A DNA stretch of 64,000 nucleotides, from the NCBI RefSeq assembly GCF_000308435.1, contig NZ_BAFR01000034.1, forward strand, positions 1 through 64,000, given 5' to 3'. This document shows positions 36,832 to 46,028 of the stretch, piece by piece; the stretch's first letter is position 1, and every line of letters begins with the position of its first letter. The position numbers were made by a program, and so were the translations under genes. The DNA is from Nocardia araoensis NBRC 100135. GTDB taxonomy: Bacteria; Actinomycetota; Actinomycetes; Mycobacteriales; Mycobacteriaceae. Under the pieces are notes generated by a model, which saw nothing but the letters and a program-made list of their open reading frames with translations, did no database searches and was not told the origin of the DNA.

Positions 36832-37359
36832 ATGCCCAAGCCCAAGAAGGGTGCCCGCTTCGGCGGGTCGGCGTCGCACCAGAAGGCGATCTTCGCCAAT
36901 CTGGCCACGGCGCTCTTCGAGCACGGCCGGATCACCACCACCGAGGCCAAGGCCAAGGCCGTGCGTCCCTACGCGGAGAAGCTGATCACCAAGGCGAAGG
37001 CCGGCACCCTGGCCGACCGTCGCGAGGTGCTGAAGGTGATTCGCAACAAGGACGTCGTGCACGAGCTGTTCGCTCAGATCGGCCCGTCGTTCGAGGGACG
37101 CGAGGGTGGCTACACCCGCATCACCAAGACGCTGCCGCGTAAGGGTGACAACGCGCCGATGGCGATCATCGAGCTGGTCCGGGAGAAGACCGTGACCAAC
37201 GAGGCCGATCGCGCCCGTCGCGTGGCCGCGTCGAAGAAGGCGGAGGAGGCTCCGGCCGCCGAGGTCGTCGAGGCGGAGGCCGACGAGGCCGTCGCCGAGA
37301 CCGCCGAGGCCGAGGCTCCGGCTGCCGACGAGGCCGCCGAGGACAAGAAGGACGCCTGA
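36832..37359 (+). CDS. rplQ: 50S ribosomal protein L17 with acidic C-terminal extension, 175 aa
   Basis: The L17 core fills residues 1-120 ([29 protein letters not shown], then RVYTRI-like [24 protein letters not shown]). The last 55 residues are an Ala/Glu-rich extension absent from the short L17 of many bacteria but common in actinobacteria. It lines the polypeptide exit tunnel region. ACAAGGAGAA precedes the ATG. Confidence 0.96.
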   Translation: MPKPKKGARFGGSASHQKAIFANLATALFEHGRITTTEAKAKAVRPYAEKLITKAKAGTLADRREVLKVIRNKDVVHELFAQIGPSFEGREGGYTRITKTLPRKGDNAPMAIIELVREKTVTNEADRARRVAASKKAEEAPAAEVVEAEADEAVAETAEAEAPAADEAAEDKKDA

Positions 37360-37379
37360 CGCTGAGCGTCGGAGTTCGC

Positions 37380-37419
37380 GAACGAGCCCGCCACCCGCAC
37401 TGGGTCGGCGGGCTCGTTC
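37380..37419 (+). terminator. Strong hairpin between rplQ and truA
   Basis: A perfect 13-bp stem GAACGAGCCCGCC / GGCGGGCTCGTTC, extended by an inner ACCC / GGGT, followed by ATTTCG. It can end ribosomal-operon transcripts or lower read-through into truA. Confidence 0.75.
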
Positions 37420-37438
37420 ATTTCGACCGGAGGATCAT

Positions 37439-38332
37439 GTGACCGTGGAGGAATCGGTGGGATCGATGCCGGACCGGCCGGGCGAGGACGGGCCGGGGAC
37501 CGAACTGCCACGGACCCGGGTTCGGTTGGACATCGCCTACGACGGCACGGATTTCATCGGCTGGGCGCGGCAGCCCGGTCTGCGCACCGTGCAGGGGGTG
37601 CTGGAGGACGCGCTGAGCAAGGTGTTCCGCGAGCCGATCCAGTTGACCGTGGCGGGTCGTACGGACGCTGGCGTGCACGCCGAGGGGCAGGTCGCGCACT
37701 TCGACACGGCCGGCGAACTGGACGCGGGAAAACTCGTGCACCGGATGGCGCGCTTCCTGCCGAAGGACGTGCGGATCAAGCACGCCCGCCCGGCCGCGCC
37801 CGAGTTCGACGCCCGGTTCTCCGCCATTCGCCGCCATTATGCGTATCGACTGACCACCGCGCCGTACGGGGCGGAGCCGTTGCTCGCCCGCAGCGTGGTG
37901 GCCTGCCGATCCGACGTCGATGTCGACGCCATGCGGGCGGCTTCGCGAACGTTGCTCGGCCTGCACAACTTCGCCGCGTTCTGCCGCCGCAGGGAGGGGG
38001 CGACGACGGTGCGGGAATTGCAGGGTTTCGACTGGGTGCGCGACGGTGACCTGCTGATCGCCTACGTCAGCGCCGACGCGTTCTGCTGGTCGATGGTGCG
38101 CAGCCTGGTCGGTGCGGTCCTCGCCGTCGGCGAAGGTCGGCGCACGCCGGAGTGGGTCGCCGATCTGTTGCGGGAGACCGAGCGCTCCAGTTCGGTCACC
38201 GTCGCTCCCGCACACGGCCTGAGCCTGGTCGGCGTCGACTACCCGGCCGACGAGGAACTCGCGGCCCGCAACGCGCAGACGCGGGAGACGCGGTCGGTTC
38301 CGGTTCCGGGTGCAGGTTGCTGCGGCGAGTGA
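37439..38332 (+). CDS. truA: tRNA pseudouridine synthase A, 297 aa
   Basis: TruA modifies positions 38-40 in the tRNA anticodon arm. Motifs: [19 protein letters not shown], the catalytic Asp in [10 protein letters not shown], and [17 protein letters not shown]. An N-terminal extension of about 25 residues and a C-terminal tail ending GAGCCGE go beyond the core. The GTG with GGAGG five bases upstream is the start; the overlapping ATG is out of frame. It closes the conserved block. Confidence 0.95.
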   Translation: MTVEESVGSMPDRPGEDGPGTELPRTRVRLDIAYDGTDFIGWARQPGLRTVQGVLEDALSKVFREPIQLTVAGRTDAGVHAEGQVAHFDTAGELDAGKLVHRMARFLPKDVRIKHARPAAPEFDARFSAIRRHYAYRLTTAPYGAEPLLARSVVACRSDVDVDAMRAASRTLLGLHNFAAFCRRREGATTVRELQGFDWVRDGDLLIAYVSADAFCWSMVRSLVGAVLAVGEGRRTPEWVADLLRETERSSSVTVAPAHGLSLVGVDYPADEELAARNAQTRETRSVPVPGAGCCGE

Positions 38333-38335
38333 GAG

Positions 38336-38365
38336 CTACCCGCACCCGGGCGTGGGTGCGGGTAG
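38336..38365. terminator. Bidirectional terminator between truA and hsp20
   Basis: A perfect 12-bp stem CTACCCGCACCC / GGGTGCGGGTAG with a 6-nt loop, in the 42-bp gap between two converging genes. Confidence 0.88.
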
Positions 38366-38374
38366 CGGGTGCGG

Positions 38375-38893
38375 TCACTTCGATGACTGCGGGTACTGCT
38401 GCTGCGACTGCTGACTCTGTTCCTGCTGCGTCGGCGACATCGTCTCCGACCGGCTCGACTGCGCTTCGATGGTCCTCGGTTCCTGGGACGCCCCGGTGAT
38501 CTGGATGCGGCGCGGCTTCGCGCGCTCCGCGATGGGGATCGTCACCGACAGCACGCCGTTGTTGTAGGTCGCGCTGATGTTCTCGACGTCGACATTCTCG
38601 CCGAGGGACATCTGGCGCATGAAGGTGCCCGCGAAGCGTTCCGAGGCGATCCACTGGACGCCTTCTTCGCTCGGCACGGTGCGTTGCGCCCGTAGGGTGA
38701 GCGTTCCGTTGTCGACGCTGACGTCGATCGAGCCGGGGTCGACGCCGGGCAGGTCCGCGTTCAGGACGTAGTGATCTCCCGCTTTGAACAGATCCATCGG
38801 CATGAATCGCGGTGCGCGGCCGGTTCCGGCTCGCTCGCCGAGCAATTGACGGGCGACGGTGTCGATGTCATGGAATGGATCGAATCGAAGCAC
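38375..38893 (-). CDS. Hsp20/alpha-crystallin small heat-shock protein, 172 aa
   Basis: A holdase chaperone that keeps unfolded proteins soluble. The start LRFDPFHDIDTVARQLLGE is typical of actinobacterial Hsp20. The alpha-crystallin domain (about residues 35-130) contains YVLNADLPGVDPGSIDVSV and GVLSVTIPIAE (the GVLxxxxP signature). A Gln/Ser-rich tail ends it. The ATG at 38908 lies inside the GGAGGTGATT ribosome binding site, so the GTG at 38893 is the real start. I see no HAIR or CIRCE element by eye. Confidence 0.9.
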   Translation of the reverse strand: MLRFDPFHDIDTVARQLLGERAGTGRAPRFMPMDLFKAGDHYVLNADLPGVDPGSIDVSVDNGTLTLRAQRTVPSEEGVQWIASERFAGTFMRQMSLGENVDVENISATYNNGVLSVTIPIAERAKPRRIQITGASQEPRTIEAQSSRSETMSPTQQEQSQQSQQQYPQSSK

Positions 38894-39066
38894 AGCAATC
38901 ACCTCCATCTCCTAGTGGTGACGCCCGCCACGGCGGCGGGCGCCGATAGCTGTGCAATAGCCACACTAGCCCCCGGTAATCGGAAGGGCATCGATCCGAC
39001 GGGTCCGGCAAGCAGGTGACGCCACGAGGCGGAATAGCCGCCCCGGGGCGGGTGTTGGGTCGGGAC

Positions 39067-39900
39067 ATGGCATTCGACAGTCTCGGACGGTTCGGAGTGT
39101 GGCGGGCGTACAACGGGTTCAGCCCGGAGGACGCGCAGGAATTGGAGCGGCTCGGGTACGGCGCGCTCTGGTTGGGGGCTTCGCCTCCGGCGGATCTCGC
39201 TGTGGTCGAGCCGCTGCTGGAGGCGACCGAAACGATCACCGTCGCCACCAGCATCGTGAACATCTGGGCGGCGCCCGCGAAGGAGGCGGCCGAGTCGTTC
39301 CACCGGATCGAGGCACGCTTCCCGGGCCGGTTCCTGCTCGGCATCGGAGCGGGGCATCCGGAGCACACCGGTGAGTACCGCAAGCCGTACGACGCGCTGG
39401 TCGAGTATCTCGACGATCTCGACGCCGCGGGCGTGCCCGCCGAACGTCGTGCGGTGGCCGCGCTCGGCCCGCGCGTGCTGAAGCTGGCCGCCGAGCGATC
39501 GCTGGGCGCGCTGCCCTACTTCGTGCCCGCGGCGCACACCGCGAAGGCGCGTGAAATCGTCGGCCCGGACGCGCTGCTTGCGACCGAGCACAAGGTGGTG
39601 CTGACCGACGACCCGCGCACGGCGCACGCCGTCGCCGACCAGACTGTCGCGTTCTATCTCGGCCTGACCAACTACGCGTCGAACCTGCGCCGATTCGGTT
39701 TCACCGACGCCGACCTCACCGTGCCGCCGAGCGAGGCGCTGTTCGATGCCGTCATCGCGCACGGCACGCCGGAGCGGATCGCCGCCCAGCTGTCCGAACA
39801 CGCCGACGCGGGCGCCGACCACGTCGCGGTGCAGATTCTCGGCGACAACTACCTCCCGGCGCTGCGCACCTTGGCTCCGCTGCTCGCCGCGAAATCCTGA
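39067..39900 (+). CDS. LLM-class F420-dependent oxidoreductase, 277 aa
   Basis: A luciferase-like (beta/alpha)8 barrel: LGRFGVWRAYNGFSPEDAQELERLGYGALWLG, then TITVATSIVNIWAAP, the FPGRFLLGIGAGHPEH segment usual for F420 binders, and PYFVPAAHTAKAREI. Length and layout fit the TIGR03620-like subgroup. The substrate is unknown. The ATG at 39067 starts the homology; an upstream in-frame ATG would add 17 unlikely residues. No clear ribosome binding site is visible, so the message may be leaderless. Confidence 0.85.
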   Translation: MAFDSLGRFGVWRAYNGFSPEDAQELERLGYGALWLGASPPADLAVVEPLLEATETITVATSIVNIWAAPAKEAAESFHRIEARFPGRFLLGIGAGHPEHTGEYRKPYDALVEYLDDLDAAGVPAERRAVAALGPRVLKLAAERSLGALPYFVPAAHTAKAREIVGPDALLATEHKVVLTDDPRTAHAVADQTVAFYLGLTNYASNLRRFGFTDADLTVPPSEALFDAVIAHGTPERIAAQLSEHADAGADHVAVQILGDNYLPALRTLAPLLAAKS

Positions 39901-39916
39901 CTCGGTTGTGTCTTCT

Positions 39917-39946
39917 CCGGCCCCTGGCGCCCGCGCCGGGGGCCGG
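39917..39946 (+). terminator. Terminator after the LLM oxidoreductase
   Basis: A 12-bp stem CCGGCCCCTGGC / GCCGGGGGCCGG (one G-T pair) with a 6-nt loop, followed by TTGATGTTT, 16 bp past the stop codon. Confidence 0.8.
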
Positions 39947-40068
39947 TTGATGTTTCCGGCGATCGTCCTAAGGGACTGTTAGGAAGCATCGAGAGCCATT
40001 TCGCGAGCGTGTGACTGTCGACACACTGATCTGCGACGACGTGATGAGGCGTCGGAGAAGGAGATGTT

Positions 40069-41463
40069 GTGACTACGACACAGCCCGTGGGCGAGCGCCG
40101 GGTGGTCGCGAATGTTCTGCGCGGATCCATCGGCAATCTCGTCGAGTGGTACGACTGGTATGTCTACGCCGCGTTCAGCGTGTACTTCGCGAAGACGTTC
40201 TTCCCCAAGGACGACCCGACCGCGCAGCTGTTGTCCACCGCCGCCGTGTTCGCGGTCGGCTTCCTGATGCGCCCGATCGGCGGCTGGGCGCTGGGCCGGT
40301 ACGCCGACCGGTTCGGCAGGCGCTCGGCGTTGACCCTGTCGGTGACCGTGATGGCGGCCGGTTCGCTGATGATCGCGGCGACGCCGGGTTACCAGACCAT
40401 CGGTCTGGCAGCTCCGGCCCTGCTGCTGGTCGCCCGGCTGTTGCAGGGGCTGTCGGTCGGCGGTGAATACGCCACCAGCGCGACGTATCTGTCCGAGGTC
40501 GCCTCGGCGGGCAGGCGCGGGTTCTACTCGAGTTTCCAATACGTGACGCTGGTGGCCGGTCAGCTCGTCGCGCTCGGGGTGCAGATCGTGCTGCAACAGT
40601 TCCTCGACGCCGACCAGATGAACGCCTGGGGCTGGCGGATTCCGTTCGTGATCGGCGCCGCGGGCGCGCTGATCGTGATGTGGCTGCGGCGCGGCATGGA
40701 CGAGTCCGAGCAGTTCCGCGCCGAATCCGGGCAGAAGGCCGCCGCGGGAGCCGGTGCGGTGCAACAGTCGCGTGGCTCATTGCGGATCCTGTTGCAGTAC
40801 CCCCGTGAGTGCTTGCTGGTCGTCGGGTTGACGCTGGGCGGAACGGTCGCGTTCTACACGTACACGACCTACATGCAGAAGTTCATGATCAACACCTCCG
40901 GCATCTCGAAGTCGACCGTGGCGTGGATCAACTTCATCGCGCTGCTGGTCTTCGTGGTGCTGCAACCGCTGGCCGGCGCGCTGTCGGACCGGGTGGGCCG
41001 ACGCAAGCTGCTGATCTTCTTCGGCGTGGCGGGCACGCTGCTGACCGTGCCGATCATGACGGTGCTCGCGCACACCACGAATCCGGTCGCCGCGTGGGGC
41101 CTGATGATGGCGGCGCTGGTGATCATCACGGGATACACCTCGATCAACGCGATCGTGAAGGCCGAGCTGTTCCCGACGAAGATCCGCGCGCTCGGTGTCG
41201 GGCTGCCCTACGCCCTGACCGTCGCCATCTTCGGCGGCACCGCGGAGACGATCGCGCTGGCGCTGAAGAAGGGCGGCCACGAGTCGCTGTACTTCTGGTA
41301 CGTCGCGGGCTGCATCGCCGTCTCGCTGATCACCTACTACTTCATGCGGGAGACCTCGGCCTCGTCGGCGATCGACGCGGCCGAACCCGCCGCGGGCGCC
41401 GATACCGGGTCCGGCGCCGCGGTGGCCGAGCCGGGACGGCCGATGGTCACCGTGCGTGACTGA
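40069..41463 (+). CDS. MFS metabolite:H+ symporter, KgtP-like, 464 aa
   Basis: A twelve-helix transporter of the MHS subfamily, which takes up alpha-ketoglutarate, citrate or related carboxylates. It has the NLVEWYDWYVYAAFSVYFA start, the loop motif GRYADRFGRRSAL after helix 2, RLLQGLSVGGEYATSATYLSE, and a second loop SDRVGRRK. The GTG has AAGGAG upstream. It is followed 46 bp later by a two-component system and a binding lipoprotein, which suggests regulation by extracellular carboxylates. Confidence 0.88.
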   Translation: MTTTQPVGERRVVANVLRGSIGNLVEWYDWYVYAAFSVYFAKTFFPKDDPTAQLLSTAAVFAVGFLMRPIGGWALGRYADRFGRRSALTLSVTVMAAGSLMIAATPGYQTIGLAAPALLLVARLLQGLSVGGEYATSATYLSEVASAGRRGFYSSFQYVTLVAGQLVALGVQIVLQQFLDADQMNAWGWRIPFVIGAAGALIVMWLRRGMDESEQFRAESGQKAAAGAGAVQQSRGSLRILLQYPRECLLVVGLTLGGTVAFYTYTTYMQKFMINTSGISKSTVAWINFIALLVFVVLQPLAGALSDRVGRRKLLIFFGVAGTLLTVPIMTVLAHTTNPVAAWGLMMAALVIITGYTSINAIVKAELFPTKIRALGVGLPYALTVAIFGGTAETIALALKKGGHESLYFWYVAGCIAVSLITYYFMRETSASSAIDAAEPAAGADTGSGAAVAEPGRPMVTVRD

Positions 41464-41509
41464 CCGACCGGCACACGCGCCGATCCACCCACTGTGGGAG
41501 GATCGGCGC

Positions 41510-42169
41510 GTGCGGCTTGCGGTGGTCGAGGACGACGACGGCGTGGGAGACGCGCTGGTCGAGGCGCTCAACGCCCGCGGCTACCGCGCCGAACGCAAGC
41601 GCCGCGGCGCGGATCTGCTGATCGCGCATCGCGACTACGACGCGGTGATCCTCGACCTCGGACTACCCGACGGCGACGGTCTGCAGGTGCTGCGGCGACT
41701 GCGCGAGGTGAGCTCGGTTCCGGTGCTGATCCTGACCGCGCGCAGTGACGAACGCTCGATCGTGCGTGGCCTGCGCGGCGGCGCCGACGACTACCTGGTG
41801 AAGCCCCCGCGCATCGCGGAACTCGTCGCGCGGCTGGAGACGGTCGCCAGGCGGGCGGCCGCGGCGGCGCGGCAGGCGCAGTCGGTGGTCGTCACCGGTG
41901 ACGTGCGGGTCGATCTGGGCGCCCGCGTGGTGGAGGTGGCGGGGGAGCCGGTGTCGCTGACCCAGAAGGAATTCGAGCTGGTCGAGGCGCTGGTGGAGCG
42001 GCCGGGGGCCGCGGTGAGCAGGCAGCAGTTGATGGATCGCATCTGGGGTGACGCCTTCGTCGCGGTCTCGCGCTCGCTGGACGTGCACATGACCGGCCTG
42101 CGGGCGAAACTCAACCGACCCGGCCTGATCACCACCATCCGCGGGTACGGGTACCGGTGGGGGCAGTGA
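41510..42169 (+). CDS. OmpR/PhoB-type response regulator, 219 aa
   Basis: The receiver domain has the acidic pocket VVEDDDG, the phosphorylated Asp49 in VILDLGLPDGDG, and the DDYLVKPP lysine. A winged-helix DNA-binding domain follows (LTQKEFELVEALVERPGAAVSRQQL, then SLDVHMTGLRAKL and GYGYRW). The GTG with GGGAGG 8 nt upstream is the better start; a GTG overlapping the MFS stop would add 18 residues without a site. It resembles TctD/QseB regulators of carboxylate uptake. Confidence 0.92.
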   Translation: MRLAVVEDDDGVGDALVEALNARGYRAERKRRGADLLIAHRDYDAVILDLGLPDGDGLQVLRRLREVSSVPVLILTARSDERSIVRGLRGGADDYLVKPPRIAELVARLETVARRAAAAARQAQSVVVTGDVRVDLGARVVEVAGEPVSLTQKEFELVEALVERPGAAVSRQQLMDRIWGDAFVAVSRSLDVHMTGLRAKLNRPGLITTIRGYGYRWGQ

Positions 42170-42197
42170 GCGCGGTCCGGCGGGCCGGAGGTGTGCG

Positions 42198-43652
42198 ATG
42201 CGGCGTCGCCTGCTCGTCGCGCTGACGCTGTTCGCGGCCATCGCGGTGCTGGCGTTCGCGGTGCCGCTGTCGCTGACCATCGCCACCAGCCGCACCCAGC
42301 AGCTGGTGCTCGCGCGCTCGGGAGACGCCGACCGCTTCGCCACTCTCGCCGACGACGCGGTCACCGCCGGGGACAACCGCGCGCTGGCCGACGAGGTGCT
42401 GCGCTATCACGAGCTGTACGGCGAGAACGTGCTCGTGGTCGACGCCAGGGGTGCGACGACGGTGAACGCGGGCGCGGACGTGGACGATCCCGGCATCGAC
42501 GCGGCGGTTGCGGCGGCGCGTCGCAATCAGCGTCCGCACGCGGTGGACAAGCTGACGCCGTGGGGCGCGCCGACCATGCTGGTGGCGCGGCCGGTCGGCA
42601 CCGGCGTGCAGGTGAACGGAGCCGTGGTGATCGAGGCGTCGACGGCCCGCGCCCGCGGCGACATCGCGCGGGCCTGGGCGGTGATCGTGCTCGGCGGCGT
42701 GGTCGCGATGGCGCTGTTCGTGCTGTTGGCGGTGACCATCGGTCGTTGGGTGCTGCGGCCGCTGGCGGCGCTGTCGCACGGTGTGGCGGAGTTGACCGCG
42801 ACATTGCCCAAGCCGCGCGCCGACACCGTCGCGCCGGTGTCGATCGCCGGCCGCTACGGCGGGCCGCCGGAGATGCGGGCGCTGGCGGAGTCGTTCGACG
42901 CGATGGCGCTGGCCGTGGCCGATTCGGCGGATGCGCAGCGCCAGCTGGTCGCCGACACCGCACACGCGATGCGCAACCCGCTGGCCGCGCTGACCATCCG
43001 CCTGGATTCCCTGGAGCCCGCGATCCCGGCGAGCGCGGCGAACATCTTCCGCAGTGCGAGCGCCGAGGTAGAACGGCTGACCGGGCTGCTCGACGGCCTG
43101 CTCAGCCTCGCTGTCGCCGAGACCCCGGCGGCGTTCGACGTCGCCCGCGCGGCCGAGGGCGGCAACCAGTGCGATGCCGTGCAGGTGGTCGCCGACCGAT
43201 TCGACGCTTGGTGCTCGGCATTCGAGGCGGCCGGACAGGAGTTGCGCGTGGCGCCCGTGGCCGGGCACGCCGATGTCGCGGTTCCGGCCGACGTGCTCGC
43301 GCAGATACTCGACGTTCCGCTGAGCAACGCGACGCGCTATGCGGGCGCGGGCGCGCACACCGATCTGATCGTCGCGACCGAGCCGGGCTGGGTCACGGTG
43401 ACCGTCCGCGATGACGGCAGCGGAGTTCCCGTCGCCGAGATCGACAAGCTGACCACCCGCTTCTTCCGGGGTTCCGCCGCGGGGGCCGGTGGCTCCGGGC
43501 TGGGTCTGCCGATCGCCGCGGCCTTGGCGCAGGCGCGGGGCGGCGTGCTCACCGTGGCCGCGGTGCGTCCGCACGGTCTGGCGGTATCGGTGCGCCTGCC
43601 CGCGGCGGAGGCCCGGTTACCGGCTGGGAGGCGCTCGTGCGGCGCGGCATGA
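42198..43652 (+). CDS. Membrane sensor histidine kinase, 484 aa
   Basis: A first membrane helix lies at residues 5-28, followed by an extracellular domain of about 125 residues and a second helix near 160-180 (AWAVIVLGGVVAMALFVLLAV). HAMP and dimerisation regions follow. The phosphorylated His256 is in ADTAHAMRNPLAAL. The ATP lid has LSNATRYAG (N box), VRDDGSGVP (G1) and GGSGLGLPIA (G2). It pairs with the response regulator 28 bp upstream, and its 3' end overlaps the TAXI lipoprotein gene by 16 bp. Confidence 0.92.
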   Translation: MRRRLLVALTLFAAIAVLAFAVPLSLTIATSRTQQLVLARSGDADRFATLADDAVTAGDNRALADEVLRYHELYGENVLVVDARGATTVNAGADVDDPGIDAAVAAARRNQRPHAVDKLTPWGAPTMLVARPVGTGVQVNGAVVIEASTARARGDIARAWAVIVLGGVVAMALFVLLAVTIGRWVLRPLAALSHGVAELTATLPKPRADTVAPVSIAGRYGGPPEMRALAESFDAMALAVADSADAQRQLVADTAHAMRNPLAALTIRLDSLEPAIPASAANIFRSASAEVERLTGLLDGLLSLAVAETPAAFDVARAAEGGNQCDAVQVVADRFDAWCSAFEAAGQELRVAPVAGHADVAVPADVLAQILDVPLSNATRYAGAGAHTDLIVATEPGWVTVTVRDDGSGVPVAEIDKLTTRFFRGSAAGAGGSGLGLPIAAALAQARGGVLTVAAVRPHGLAVSVRLPAAEARLPAGRRSCGAA

Positions 43653-44551
43653 GTCGGCGTGTTTTTCTCGCGCTGGCCGTCGCGGCGGGTGTCGCGGGTT
43701 GTGGGCCGAGTGGCCGGGGCGCCACCGTCCGGCTGGCTTCCGGCGAGGTCGGCGGCTTCTATCACGCTTTCGCTGGGTTGCTCGGCCTGGCCGCCGCCGA
43801 GGCGGGAGACGTGCGGATCGAGCGGGTGACCACTTCGGGTTCGCAAGACAATCTGGCCTTGCTGGCGCGCGGGGAAGTCGAAGCCGCGCTGGCACTCGCC
43901 GATTCGGTGCGCGACAGCGTCGATCAGGTGTTCGCGCTGGGCCGGGTCTACGAGAACTACCTGCAGTTGGTCGTGCGCGCGGACAGCCCGATCGGTTCGG
44001 TCGCGGATCTGCGCGGCACGCGGGTGAGCCTGGGCGCGGAGGGATCGGGCGCGGCCTTGACCGGCGAACGGATACTGCGCGTAGCGGGGCTCGACCCGAC
44101 CGCCGACGTCGCGATCGCCCATCGTCCCTTGGCGCAGGCGGTGGCCGCCCTGACCTCGGGCGAGGCGGATGCGCTGTTGTGGGCGGGCGGCGTGCCGACG
44201 GCGCGGCTGGCGGTGCCGAGCCGGATGCGGCTGGTGGACATGGGCGACCTGGCCGCGCCGATGCGGGACCGGTTCGGGCCGGTGTACGACCGGGTCGCGA
44301 TCCCCGCGGACGCCTATCCGGGCGGCGTCTCCGTGCACACCATCGGGGTGGCGAATCTCCTGCTGGCCGCGGGCGGCATGCCCGAGGAGGTGGCCGCGGC
44401 CATCGTCGAACTACTGGTGTGGCATGCCGACGCGCTGGTACCCACCGAAGCGGCGGGCACCCAGTTCCTCGACGGCCGGTCGCTGATCAGCACCGGTCCG
44501 ATTCCGCTGCACCCGGGCGCGGCGGCGGTCTATCGCCGCTGGCACGGATAG
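43637..44551 (+). CDS. TAXI-family solute-binding lipoprotein, 304 aa
   Basis: A lipoprotein signal (SRRVFLALAVAAGVAGC, lipobox VAGC) leads into a TAXI/TRAP-type binding fold: VRLASGEVGGFYHAFAGLLGL, TTSGSQDNLALLARGEVEAALA, LRGTRVSLGAEGSGAALTGERIL, and VHTIGVANLLLAAGG. TAXI proteins usually feed fused TRAP permeases, but none is in the window. The 16-bp overlap with the histidine kinase suggests that it presents its ligand to the sensor instead. Glutamate- or carboxylate-like ligands are typical of the family. The start is a GTG. Confidence 0.85.
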   Translation: MRRGMSRRVFLALAVAAGVAGCGPSGRGATVRLASGEVGGFYHAFAGLLGLAAAEAGDVRIERVTTSGSQDNLALLARGEVEAALALADSVRDSVDQVFALGRVYENYLQLVVRADSPIGSVADLRGTRVSLGAEGSGAALTGERILRVAGLDPTADVAIAHRPLAQAVAALTSGEADALLWAGGVPTARLAVPSRMRLVDMGDLAAPMRDRFGPVYDRVAIPADAYPGGVSVHTIGVANLLLAAGGMPEEVAAAIVELLVWHADALVPTEAAGTQFLDGRSLISTGPIPLHPGAAAVYRRWHG

Positions 44552-44556
44552 CTCCG

Positions 44557-44880
44557 TCAGGACCGGACCAAGCGGGCGATGGCGTCGGTGGCCTCCTTGA
44601 TCTTGGCTTCGGCCTCCGGGCCGCCCGCGACGGCCGCGTCCACGACGCAGTGGCTGATGTGGTCCTCCAGCAGGCCCATCGCGACCGCTTGCAGGGCCTT
44701 GGTCATGGCGGAGACCTGGGTGAGGATGTCGATGCAGTACTTCTCCTCCTCGACCATCCGCTGCAGACCGCGCGCTTGGCCCTCGATGCGCCGCAGCCGC
44801 TTGAGGTAGTCGTCCTTGGCGGTGATGTAGCCGTGCGCGGCGTGGTCGGCCGCCGTGTGGTCGTTGGGGGAAGCTGCCAC
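44557..44880 (-). CDS. csoR: CsoR-type copper-sensing repressor, 107 aa
   Basis: A DUF156 helical-bundle repressor. The Cu(I) ligands Cys49, His74 and Cys78 keep the exact +25/+29 spacing of CsoR Cys36, His61, Cys65. YLKRLRRIEGQARGLQRMVEEEKYC is the hallmark stretch. The GTG with GAGGAG about 7 nt upstream is the start; the frame opens 30 codons earlier without a site. The protein reads copper and leaves DNA when loaded. No copper-export ATPase adjoins it, so its main targets lie elsewhere. A matching operator lies 43 bp upstream. Confidence 0.9.
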   Translation of the reverse strand: MAASPNDHTAADHAAHGYITAKDDYLKRLRRIEGQARGLQRMVEEEKYCIDILTQVSAMTKALQAVAMGLLEDHISHCVVDAAVAGGPEAEAKIKEATDAIARLVRS

Positions 44881-44922
44881 CGATGTCTCCTCGCTGCCTG
44901 CCGGTCGCCGGAACCGGATCAA

Positions 44923-44937
44923 TACCCCCCTAGGGTA
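44923..44937. promoter_or_regulatory. CsoR/RicR-type operator upstream of csoR
   Basis: A 15-bp inverted repeat TACCC-N5-GGGTA (spacer CCCTA), the half-sites used by mycobacterial CsoR/RicR repressors. It sits 43 bp before the csoR start and 153 bp before the divergent phosphorylase gene. Autorepression is the simplest reading. Confidence 0.7.
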
Positions 44938-45089
44938 CAGTTCGGGAGGTGTTTTGTCAGGTCGGGCCATCCGGCGCGGCGGGCTCCCGCTCGGTCGGAA
45001 CGGTCCATGTCCAGCCGTGAACCGCGACGGAAGCAGGGTAACGCGGATCCGGGCGCGCGACGGCGGCCGTGGGACGAGACAATTGAGGT

Positions 45090-45899
45090 ATGAGTTCGCA
45101 CCCCCGTCCCGCGCTCGCCGTCATCGGCGGCAGCGGCTTCTACGATTTCTTCGACAACGAGGCGACCATCGTCGAGGTCGACACCCCCTACGGCGCCCCG
45201 AGCGCGGGCATCGCCGTCGGAGAGGTGGAGGGGCGGCCGGTGGCGTTCCTGCCGCGTCACGGCAAGAACCACGAATTCGCCCCGCATACCCTGCCCTACC
45301 GGGCCAACCTGTGGGCCCTGCGCGCACTGGGCGTGCGCCGGATCTTCGCGCCTTGTGCGGTCGGCAGTCTGCGGGCGGACTGGGGCCCGGGCACGGTCGC
45401 GGTGCCGGATCAGCTGGTCGACCGGACCTCCGGCCGTCCGCAGACCTACTTCGACGGCGGCGGCATCCACGTGTCCTTCGCCGACCCGTACTGCGAGGAA
45501 CTGCGCGCCGCCGCCATCAAGGCCGAGTCCGACGAGCTGCACATGATGCACGCGGCCACGATGGTCGTGGTCGAGGGACCGCGCTTCTCCACCCGCGCCG
45601 AGAGCCGGTGGTTCGCCGCGCAGGGCTGGGAGCTGGTGAACATGACCGGCCATCCGGAGGCGGTGCTCGCCCGCGAACTCGAGATGTGCTACGCCGCCGT
45701 CGCGCTCGTCACCGATCTGGACGCAGGTCTGGAGGAGGGCGAGGGCGTGCGCGCCGTCGACGTCTTCGCCGAGTTCAAGCGGAACCTCGTGCCCTTCAAG
45801 GAGCTCATCCGCCGCGCGGTGGCCGCGGTGGACAGCACCGAGACCTGCGACAAGTGCCGGGTCCACGCGGAGGTATCGCTGCCGTTCGAGCTGCCCTGA
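45090..45899 (+). CDS. S-methyl-5'-thioadenosine phosphorylase family protein, 269 aa
   Basis: It cleaves methylthioadenosine with phosphate to adenine and methylthioribose-1-phosphate in the methionine salvage route. Motifs: AVIGGSGFYDFF, the phosphate site LPRHGKNHEFAPHTLPYRAN, MVVVEGPRFSTRAESRWF, and WELVNMTGHPEAVLARE. A CDKC pair near the C-terminus is present. A purine nucleoside phosphorylase of the same family is the alternative, because substrate choice rests on few residues. The AT-poor leader and a GAGG touching the ATG leave the start slightly unsure. Confidence 0.88.
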   Translation: MSSHPRPALAVIGGSGFYDFFDNEATIVEVDTPYGAPSAGIAVGEVEGRPVAFLPRHGKNHEFAPHTLPYRANLWALRALGVRRIFAPCAVGSLRADWGPGTVAVPDQLVDRTSGRPQTYFDGGGIHVSFADPYCEELRAAAIKAESDELHMMHAATMVVVEGPRFSTRAESRWFAAQGWELVNMTGHPEAVLARELEMCYAAVALVTDLDAGLEEGEGVRAVDVFAEFKRNLVPFKELIRRAVAAVDSTETCDKCRVHAEVSLPFELP

Positions 45900-46028
45900 G
45901 GCCGACGCGGGTCCGGTGCTTCATGAGTCGGGCATTCGTCAACGGCGGGAAGTCGACGCTGGGGTTCCCGGATGCTCCGGAGCGCGCCGGTGCGCGGTGG
46001 CGGGTAGGTCCCGAGTTAGGCTCGCGCG

